Shown: positions 51,408 to 61,502 of the stretch, piece after piece
Layout: each line of letters opens with the position of its first letter
Position numbering within the stretch: the stretch's first letter is position 1
Assembly (NCBI RefSeq): GCF_021730395.1
Contig: NC_069362.1
Coordinates: 70,945,501-71,009,500 of the forward strand
Length of the DNA stretch: 64,000 nucleotides
From: Mercenaria mercenaria
Taxonomy: Eukaryota > Mollusca > Bivalvia > Venerida > Veneridae
Reading direction: 5' to 3'
The notes under the pieces: model-generated
Database searches by the model: none
What the model was told of the DNA's origin: nothing
Seen by the model: the letters and a program-made list of their open reading frames with translations, nothing else
Program-made: the position numbers and the translations under genes

Positions 51408-53127
51408 GGCAGTGGCTACGATTACGGTACCGTAATCCTAGCCTCCGATTCTAGGATTACGGAAGTTCCGTATTCCTAGACACAGCTATGAGGATAGGCT
51501 AGGATTACGGAAATACTTAAGAGGCATCAAATGTATGTTAGGACATGCACAAATGTTATTGTAAACTAACTTATTTCACTAAAAATATCGTGTGTGTTTT
51601 TTTTTCATGCCTGCCCTATTATTTCGTGCTATCGATCAGCCATTTCGGGTTAGTATAATCTTAAAGAAACAGGCGAAATCAACATCCGTATGTATAAATA
51701 AGTTTTTCTTGCCAAAACCACACTTAATAAATATATTTCTTGTTTGAAAATTGGCAGACAAATGAAGAATTATATATATTCTTAATAATAGCTAAAAAAT
51801 ATTTTTTTAAATATTTATTCCTTAAAAGTTTATGATTTGATTTTGCCAGTCACTTTAGATTTCCTCGCATATAGAATCGGGCGAAATCAACACCTGTATT
51901 CGTTTTCGTATTTCATTTCGCTATTTTAAGTGAAAAAAGTAAGTTTACAACATCATTTATGCATGTATTATATTTAATGCCTCTTATCCCCACATCACTT
52001 ATTACCGGTGGTTACCTATTACCGGTGCAATCCGAAAATCTCGAATATTTACTTCCTGAAGAGCACTTCCGGAATCCTTTGTTTACAAAATAACACGACT
52101 ATTCGTCAAGTGTATCTTCCGTGAAATATGTCCTTCCTAAGGGTAAGTTATTTATTTATTCTATATGATTCATATATGATTTGATAGAAAATATGTTTTT
52201 CCAGTGTACTTTACTGATAAACTTCAATAACACTCGATGAATTATGATTAAATTCCCTAGAAAATAGGTGACAGAAGGAGTTTACTCTTGTAAATGACGT
52301 CATCAAGCACTGCCTCACACATGCGCTTTTTGGCGCCCTTTTTGATGAACAATACTACAGGACTAAACTTCCGACTTTTCATTGTTAAGAACTGAGAAAT
52401 CAAATTTCATTCAATATTGTGTGCATGTTATGCATGTGGTAAGTATTTTTGTTTATTTCATTACAGTTACAAGCTAAAGTGTGATAAGTGTGGTCATTGG
52501 ACACACCTGAAATACTGCTGTGCTGTGAAGTTTTTAAAAGAGTCATGATGAGTTCTTTAAATCACCACTGAATGTGATAATTCTGGTTTATCTGTGATTT
52601 TGACAAAAAAGGGACACAGTGCTGTTTGTGATATTATTCATTTATTTTATTCATGTTATATGTTATAATATACTGTTCTTCTCCACAGCAGATTATATAA
52701 TCCAGTAGCCAGAACTTTAAGCTGTGTTTACTTGTTATTTTTGTGTTTCTGGATGGAAGTTTAATGCAGTAGCATTATTTCCCACAATTCCACCGGTAAT
52801 AGGTAACTGTAAACATCCAAGATGGCGACCATGGTAGGTCAAAACATGACCTATTATTGACGATAATTCTGTTCCCAGGAGAATAAAATTAACTTTTAAT
52901 AAAAAGAAAATACTTTTTTCTTGAAAGTGAGTTTAATTTTAGTAAGCATATGAATCAAATGTCATGTATTGTGGAATATCAATCATTAATACACTGGTAA
53001 TTGGTACATCCAGGATAAATACTTCCGTAATCCTAGCCTATTCTCATAGGTATGTCTAGGAATACGGAACTTCCGTAATCCTAGAATCGGAGGCTAGGAT
53101 TACGGTACCGTAATCGTAGCCACTGCC
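51408..53127. mobile_element. MULE-like DNA transposon 2, 9-bp TSD
   Basis: Ends GGCAGTGGCTACGATTACGG and its complement ending GTAGCCACTGCC, TIRs of about 115 bp with palindrome TTACGGTACCGTAA. Flanked by the 9-bp duplication AATAGGAAA (51399-51407 and 53128-53136). 1.7 kb, no transposase frame. The interior has another inverted pair (GTTACCTATTACCGG at about 52013, complement at about 52800). Confidence 0.82.
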
Positions 53128-53136
53128 AATAGGAAA

Positions 53137-53221
53137 AGCTGCAAGAGCAAATTTTCCATTGACTCAAATCATTGAGAAAATAAAGAGGCATACAGTTACC
53201 CTTCCTATCCGAAAACTATGA
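53137..53221 (+). pseudogene. Exon B of the plus-strand unit, right piece with stop
   Basis: Read on from the left piece without the two transposons, the frame continues KAARANFPLTQIIEKIKRH then TVTLPIRKL and TGA at 53219-53221. The two insertions (2.7 kb in all) separate it from its left piece, so the exon is interrupted in this genome copy unless the elements are spliced out. Confidence 0.5.
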
Positions 53222-53804
53222 CACACCATCAATTCTATTAACGGGTAAATTCCATGTGTCAACAGTACATGAATATTCACGGATAAGAAAACAACGTTTT
53301 TATTAACATTTCAATATCATCTTGGTTTTATTTGCCGTATATTCACCTTGAAATACTATTTTTTTCAATTTCGCAGCGCACACATGAACCGGAAGTTTTT
53401 TTTTAACTTATGACGGCTAAGAATCAGAAAACAGAAAACGCTCAAAACTAGACAAAATCATCCTTGGATGGATGGAAAAATTGGCTTTGTCTCAACAGTA
53501 TTTGAGTTCTGTAACGGCGGGAAGTTAACCTTACCAGTATTTCTGGTTCTATTTGTTTGCATATAATCTTAGTTATAGTCCCCAGTGGTTACCCATATAG
53601 GCAACTCCTCCAGAAGACCATTATTTATGTTAGTGGGAGGATAATGCAAGATACAGAAGATGCTCCAATTCCAGAAGCTTCCCTGGTTCTATAGCATGCC
53701 ATGTGTAATGCACACATACAAGGGAATCTTATCTAAAACTCTTATCTAAGTGTAAGTAATTTTTAGTTGGGGAGCGGGGGAACAAACAGGCGACCTCTGC
53801 TATG
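53222..53804. other. Unique stretch with an ETS-like site
   Basis: No coding frame. ACCGGAAGT at 53388-53396, next to CGCAGCGCACAC, is an ETS-type motif of the kind found in housekeeping promoters; whether it serves NVL (minus) is unknown. Confidence 0.25.
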
Positions 53805-54050
53805 GTTTCTTAGTCAGGGAGTGTAACCACTTCACTACTGCATTCACTCAGGCTCTGTATCAGTACTAACCTTTTATCCACAAGTACATGCCAACCTCTC
53901 CTCATAATTAAGAGATGGAGGATGAAAAGACTCCTGACACAATATGTCTAGTAATTCAAATCATTATATATGTATACATCCCTGGGATCAAACTCATGAA
54001 CAAGCAATTCGTAGTTCTGTGCTCTCCCTATTCATCTGAGCAGGTGGGCA
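53805..54050 (-). mobile_element. Old tRNA-derived SINE, minus strand
   Basis: Diverged relative of the SINE at 21819: the same order of core motifs (CCACAAGTACATGCCAACCT, GAGATGGAGGATGAAAAGAC) and a tRNA-like head near GCTCAGATGAATAGGGAG on the minus strand. Ends are blurred. Confidence 0.55.
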
Positions 54051-54157
54051 TAGATAGAAAAGAAAACTTATTGGTCTTATTTTTTTAACAATATTATGGT
54101 TTTTAACATAAAATAGAAAGTTTGACGTGAATGATTCTGATTTTACTGACTAAATCA

Positions 54158-57100
54158 AGGCACCTGGCCAACAGCACTCTACTGAATACAAGGCGCCTGG
54201 CCAACAGCACTCTATTGAATACATGGTGCCTGGCCAACAGCACTCTACTGAATACAAGGTGCCTGGCCAACAGCACTCTACTGAATGCAAGATGACTAGC
54301 CAACATCCCTTTACAGAATGCAAGATGTCTTGCCAACATCACTCTACTGAATTCAAAATGACTGGTCAACATCTCTTTACAGAATGCAAGGTGCCTTGCC
54401 AACATCCCTTTACAGAATGCAAGGTGCCTGGCCAACATCACTCTACTGAATGCAAGATGACTGGTCAACGTCTCTTTACAGAATGCAAGGCGCCTGGCCA
54501 ACAGCACTCTACTGAATGCAAGATGACGGTCAACATCCCTTTACAGAATGCAAGGTGCCTGGCCAACATCACTCTACTGAATGCAAGACAGAATGCAAGA
54601 TGTCTTGCCAACATCACTCTACTGAATTCAAAATGACTGGTCAACATCTCTTTACAGAATGCAAGGTGCCTTGCCAACATCCCTTTACAGAATGCAAGGT
54701 GCCTGGCCAACATCACTCTACTGAATGCAAGATGACTGGTCAACATCTCTTTACAGAATGCAAGGCGCCTGGCCAACAGCACTCTACTGAATGCAAGATG
54801 TCTGGCCAACATCCCTTTACAGAATGCAAGGTGCCTGGCCAACATCACTCTACTGAATGCAAGATGCCTGGCCAACATCACTCTACTGAATGCAAGATGT
54901 CTTGCCAACATCACTCTACCATACACAAGATGTCTGGCTACCATCACATTACTGTATGCAAGGTGTCTGGCCAACATCACTCTACAGAATGCAAGATGCT
55001 TGGCTAACATCACACTACTGTATGCAAGGTGCCTGACCAACATCACTCTACAGAATGCAAGATGCCTGGCCAACATCACACTGAATGCAAGATGTCTGGC
55101 CAACATCACACTACTGTATGCAAGGTGCCTGGCCAACATCACTCTACCATACACAAGATGTTTGACCAACATAACTCTACTGTATGCAAGGTGCCTGGCC
55201 AACATCACCCTATTGTATGCAAGGTGCCTGGCCAACATCACACTGAATACAAGATGTCTGGCCAACATCACACTACTGTATGCAAGGTGCCTGGCCAACA
55301 TCACTCTACCATACATAAGATGTTTGACCAACATCACTCTACTGTATGCAAGGTGCCTGGCCAACATCACCCTACCATACACAAGATATCTGGCCAACAT
55401 CACACTACTGTAGCCAGCATCACTCTACAATACACAAGATGTCTGGCCAACATCACTCTACCATGTACAAGATGTACATCAAACTACTGTATGCAAGATG
55501 CCTGGCAAACATCACTCTACAGAATGCAAGGTGCCTCGCCAACATCCCTTTACAAAATGCAAGGTGCCTGGCCAACATCACTCCACTGAATGCAAGATGT
55601 CTTGCCAACATTACTCTACTGAATGCAAGATGTCTGACCAACATCACACTACTGAATGCAAGATGTCTGGCCAACATCACACTACTGTATGCAGGGTACC
55701 TGGCCAACATTACTCTACAGAATGCAAGTGTCTGGCCAACATCATTCTACCATGCACAAGATGTACATCACACTACTGTATGCAAGATGCTTGGCAAACA
55801 TCACTCTACAGAATGCAAGGTGCCTGGCCAACATCCCTTTACAAAATGCAAGGTGCCTGGCCAACATCACTCCACTGAATACAAGATGTCACTACTGAAT
55901 GCAAGATATCTGACCAACATCACACTACTGTATGCAAGATGTCTGGCTTACATCACACTATTGTATGCAAGATGTCTGACCAACATCACACTACTGAGTG
56001 CAAGATGTCTGGCTAACATCACACTACTGTACGCAACATGTCTGACCAACATCACTCTACTGAATGCAAGATGTCTGACTAATATCACACTACTGAATGC
56101 CAGATGTCTGGCCATCACCACTCTACCATACACATGATGTCTGGCCAACATCACAATACTGTATGCAAGGTGCCTGGCCAACATCACTCTACAGAATGCA
56201 AGATGTCTGGCCAGCATCACACTATTGTATACAAAATGCCTGGCCAACATCACTCCACTGTATGCAGGGTGCCTAGCCAACATCACTCTACAGAATGCAA
56301 GATGCTTGGCCAACATCACACTGAATGCAAGATGTCTGGCCAACATCACACTATTGTATGCAGATGCCTAGCCAACATCACTCTATTGTATTCAAGATGT
56401 CTGGCCAACATCACTCTGCTGAATGCAAGATGCCTGACCAACATCACTCTGCTGAATGCAAGATGTCTGACCAACATCACACTACTGAAAGTAAGATGTC
56501 TGGCTAACATGACACTACTGGATGAAAGATGTTTGACCAACATCACACTACTGAATGCAAAATGTCTGACCAACATCACACTACTGAATGCAAGATGTTT
56601 GGCCAACACCACTCTACCATACACAGAATGTCTTGCCAACATCACACTACAGAATGCAAGGTGCCTGACCAACATCACTCTACAGAATGCAAGATGCCTG
56701 GCCAACACCACACTACAGAATGCAAGACGCCTGGCCAACATCACACTACTGAATGCAAGATGCCTGGCCAACATCACTCTGCTGAATGCAAGATGTCTGG
56801 CTAACATCACACTACTGTATGCAAGATGTTTGGCCAACATCACACTACTGAATGCAAGAAGTCTGACCAACATCACACTACTGAATGCAAGATGTCTGGC
56901 TAACATCACACTACTGTAAGCAAGATGTTTGACCAACATCACACTACTGAATGCAAGATGTCTGACCAACATCACACTACTAATTGCAAGATGTTTGGCC
57001 AACACTGCTCTACCATACATAGGATGTCTGGCCAATATCACTCTGCTGAATGCAAGGTGCCTGGCCAACATCATTCTGCTGAATGCAAGATGCCTGACCA

Positions 57101-58240
57101 ATATCACACTACTGAATGCAAGATGTCTGGCCAACATCATTCTACTGAATGCAAGATGCCTGGCCAACATCACACTACTGAATGAAAGATGTCTGACCAA
57201 CATCACACTACTGAATGCAAGATGTCTGGCCAACATCACACTACTGAATGAAAGATGTCTGACCAACATCACTCTACTGAATGCAAGATGCATGGCCAAC
57301 ATCACACTACTGAATGAAAGATGTCTGACCAACATCACACTACTGAATGCAAGATGCCTGGCCAACATCACACTACTGAATGAAAGATGTCTGACCAACA
57401 TCACACTACTGAATGCAAGATGCCTGGCCAACATCACACTACTGAATGAAAGATGTCTGACCAACATCACACTACTGAATGCAAGATGCCTGGCCAACAT
57501 CACACTACTGAATGAAAGATGTCTGACCAACATCACTCTACTGAATGCAAGATGCCTGGCCAACATCACTGCTGAATGCAAGATGCCTGGCCAACATCAC
57601 ACTAGTGAATGCAAGATGCCTGGCCAACATCACTCTACTGAATGCAAGATGCCTGGTCAACATCACACTACTGAATGCAAGATGTTTGGCAAACATCACT
57701 CTGCTGAATGCAAGATGTCTGGCCAACATCACTCTACTGAATGCAAGGTGCCTGGCCAACATCACTCTGCTGAATGAAAGATGTCTGACCAACATCACTC
57801 TGCTGAATGCAAGATGCCTGGCCAACATCACACTACTGAATGCAAGATGCCTGGCCAACATCACTCTGCTGAATGCAAGATGCCTGGCCAACATCACTCT
57901 GCTGAATGCAAGATGTCTGGCCAACATCACAATATTGTATACAAGGTGCTTGGCCAACATAACTCTATTGTATTCAAGGTGACTTGCCAACATCACTCTA
58001 CTGTATGCAAGGTGCTTGGCCAACATCACTCTATTGTATTCAAGGTGACGTGCCAACATCTCTCTACCGTATGAAAGGTGCTTGGCCAACATCACTCTAT
58101 TGTATTCAAGGTGCCTTGCCAACATCTCTCTACTGTATGCAAGGTGCTTGGCCAACATAACTGTACCGTATTCAAGGTGCCTGACCAACATCACTCGACT
58201 GTATGCAAGATTTGTATTTATGGTGCTAAGTCAACATCAC
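54158..58240. repeat. 33-bp minisatellite, about 120 copies, 4.1 kb
   Basis: Head-to-tail 33-bp units of consensus AAGATGCCTGGCCAACATCA plus CTCTACTGAATGC. Since 33 is divisible by three and the unit lacks stops in two plus frames and one minus frame, long frames run through it: plus PGQHHSTECKM and LANITLLNARC, minus MLARHLAFSRV (up to 411 codons at 56346-57581). Copies cluster in local higher-order repeats. No splice or initiation context supports a protein gene. Confidence 0.95.
57170..57570. repeat. 66-bp higher-order block inside the 33-bp array
   Basis: Two unit variants alternate strictly: AATGAAAGATGTCTGACC and AATGCAAGATGCCTGGCC, giving about six near-identical 66-bp dimers. This is the most homogeneous part of the array, so probably its youngest expansion. 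Confidence 0.85.
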
Positions 58241-58283
58241 CCTACTGATTATTACAACAAACAAACATCTGCTTTATAATATA

Positions 58284-61247
58284 TTTATTTCCTTTGCAAT
58301 ATAAAAAATATATTTTCACCTAAGCATGCTGTTAGATATGCAAATTGCTTATGTATCAGATCATTACATATATAATAATTGCACATACATAATATATAAT
58401 ATTGTGATACAGTTTATACTTTAACACACAACCTTAACACGAAAGACTGAAACAATACCATAGAATTATTTATTGTTTCTCCAGCAGCCCGGCTAAGGAA
58501 AGTATATGGACTTAACAAATAAACTGTGAAAGATGTTAAAATGTTTTATCTTTCACTTTATAAACAGAATCAGGATTTAAACCTTTACTATATTATACTC
58601 TTGTTTTGAAAGCAACCAGGCATCTATAATTTAATATTGCATAAAGGTTTATTGGATGAGCCATAATTTCAATGATCCTTTGGCCTGTAAGAAGGCCAAC
58701 CATAATTTGCTACAAGTGTGTAATGTAACAGCTTATAACACATTGTAAAGGTTTAACTACTTAAGATGTAATAACAACAGAAACAGAATAAAATGGGATA
58801 TTTTCAATCCATAACAAAACTAGATACAGTTATTATCAATACAAACAATAACAACAAAAAAGGATTCATCTACATATAAACTATAAAGTAAATTAAATAA
58901 CAAATATAAATATATTGATATTATTTTAGTTTTTTGTAAGTATATATGTGACAGTACAATAAAACATAAATGGAAGGGAATTTATGATAAACTAGTTTCA
59001 TTTTAGGATGTAAATGGATGAACTTGTTTTGATTTGTAAATTGCATGCCAGCTAATATCAGGAAAAAATTATTCGTTAAAATTTTGCAAATTAGTTTTGA
59101 TATTTTGATAAACATTTTTCATTTCAAAAATTGTCAAATCATAAAAAAGTCACTTCAATAATACACAAAATATAAGAAGCACATTTTTTCTGTCCCCTCA
59201 CATAAAACAGGGAAGTAGAATGTAAACAATTCAACAACTATAAATATCAACTAAACTTTCAAAAGATATTTTATTTGTAAATGAATGTGCATATTAATTG
59301 AACTGGAATGAAATGAGGTCAGCAGTATCTTAACATAATTTATTTATTAAACAAATATACAAAAAAAAAAGCCATGCTGTTTGGTCCCACTGTTGATGTC
59401 AATAACATTAAACTACTGTAAAGTCATTTATTTCTGTAGGGGATTATTTTTCATGGATTTCTTGCATCATTCCATGAAATTAAATCCAAACAAAGAAAAT
59501 TTCTCTGTATTTTCTCAAGGATTTTATGCCTACAGAATTAAATTATTTCACAGTAAATAGAAGTCGCCATCAATGTGTATTCATATACTTATTAATTGGA
59601 TGTGTATTCAAACAGCAATTAATTTGTTTCAACCAAAGTTCCATCGCTATAAAACAATTATTTGACTGAAAAAGCTCATTTTATATTATATCAGATTCAT
59701 ATACTTTGCAACTAATTCTTTACTGCATAGCTGTTAATGTAAAAGAATTTGAAACCATCTACAGGTATCTAAAAATATTGATTTTTTTTACATTTTGCAC
59801 TCACATATTCGTGAATTAAATCAGAATTGATACACTTTAAAAAGTAAACATTTGAAAATGTGTATCTTCTGGTTTTCTCTGGCTATGACTCATAATACAA
59901 GGTTTGCATACTGTGCTAATACACACTTTGCATAGTTTCAATTAACAGTGATATTCCTACCAGTACATTTAACATTGTTTGTGTCTTGCTATAATACAAC
60001 TGAAATGGAATGTATCGGAATATTTATCACAAAATAATATTTACTACAAAATATAGATATGTTATTTATATCACCGATTATTGGGTCAGTCAATGAAAAA
60101 TAATGTAGTGTTTATGTTTTACTTTTTCATAGTAACACAACTGGATCAACAGTACATAGCAGACTATCCATTCATATGCTATGATAGTGAAGGCAGGTAA
60201 ATACCAGTCTAAAATCCCAAGCCTCTGATTGGATGATTCAATCTTACATTTACAGACTGGTTCTCAAACTCAGTTTATGACCTCCAATCAGGAATGTTTT
60301 CTCAATGTAATTAAAAAGGATGTCATAAACTATCTTAAACCACTAACTGATATAATTTTGTTACTCCACTTTTCTCACTATATACTCTCCAGATGGGAAT
60401 CACTGAGCATTATACAACTGAACTTAATGTGTTGATGTACCATACATGGAAAGCTAAAACAACATTTTAGAATTACACAAAGTAAATGCAGTATTTAATT
60501 AAAAAAAAGTATATATTTCATGCTGCATATCCTTCTTGGGCAGACTCACTTAAAATCACTGCAGTCTTTACGCAGTATCATAATGTTGTCATAGAAATAC
60601 CTTATACATTATAGTGACTGCAGAACTACCCAATCAGAAAATATCACTGTCTGTGATAGAGAACCAACAAAAATCACAATCAACATAGAGTACATACATA
60701 TTAAATATAATCTCTGTGTCTGCAGGTATAGTTAACATAAAAAATATCAGAGCCTCAGATTTCGGCCTGTTATCCTGTCTAGGATTGTAGGATATAAACC
60801 AACTTTTATTCTGGTTGCTAATCCAGCCTATGGATTTTTTTAAATGAAATAAAATCTATGACCCTTCTGCCAACAACATATATAAACTATCAATCAATGA
60901 AATACTTTGGTCCCAATTTCACATAACCAGTCAAATACAAAATATATACATACCAACAACATATATAAACTATTTTGATTTCCAACAATCACATCACAGC
61001 AGATATTTTAGACTATATAATAATATATATTTTACAAAATATAGTAATATAGTACGGACATTATTTGGCAATGGCTATCTAGCACTTGCTATGGCTTTTA
61101 TCCCACAAACTGTGGTATAACTGTATACTGTTACACACATTGAACTCTGTTATTGAACACAAAGGTAGCGTGTAGAACTTGAGTCAGCATGTAACTTGTG
61201 TCAGTGTGCATCTTGTGTCGTTATATAACTTGTGTCTCTGAATGTTT
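58284..61247 (-). other. Presumed 3'UTR and downstream flank of the myosin gene
   Basis: Nearly 3 kb of AT-rich sequence without coding frames. Minus-strand AATAAA signals are frequent; the last one (58284-58289) is close to the minisatellite. The true 3' end is not determined. Confidence 0.35.
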
Positions 61248-61502
61248 TCAGTACGACTGTTCCCTAGGTGTCTGGTAAGGAGCTGTGACACCGCGTTCTG
61301 AAGGTCGTTTCCGATGACGATTGATCACCTGCATGTACTGGCCAATCAGATTTGAGATATCCGAGCCTTGTTCAGTTTCTATGCGTACAATTTTCTGCAC
61401 CATAAGGTTACCCAGTTTCATATCTAAGTAGTTTTGATTACTGTCACTACGGTAACGTCTTGTCGAAAGAACTTCACCAAAACTATACTGCAGGAAAACC
61501 TC
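61248..61502 (-). CDS. Myosin tail, last exon
   Basis: Acceptor TTTCAG, then EVFLQYSFGEVLSTRRYRSD and on to IGQYMQVINRHRKRP, ending PREQSY and TGA at 61248-61250. 84 residues. Confidence 0.85.
   Translation of the reverse strand, partial: EVFLQYSFGEVLSTRRYRSDSNQNYLDMKLGNLMVQKIVRIETEQGSDISNLIGQYMQVINRHRKRPSERGVTAPYQTPREQSY

Noticed and set aside
50372-53127. One large composite transposon
   Set aside because: Each of the two units has its own TIR pair and its own 9-bp duplication, so they are separate insertions.
56346-57581. A 411-codon minus-strand frame and other long frames in the 33-bp array as protein genes
   Set aside because: All are direct products of a 33-bp stop-free unit; there is no unique sequence, signal peptide, splice site or start context. 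Kept as a repeat.
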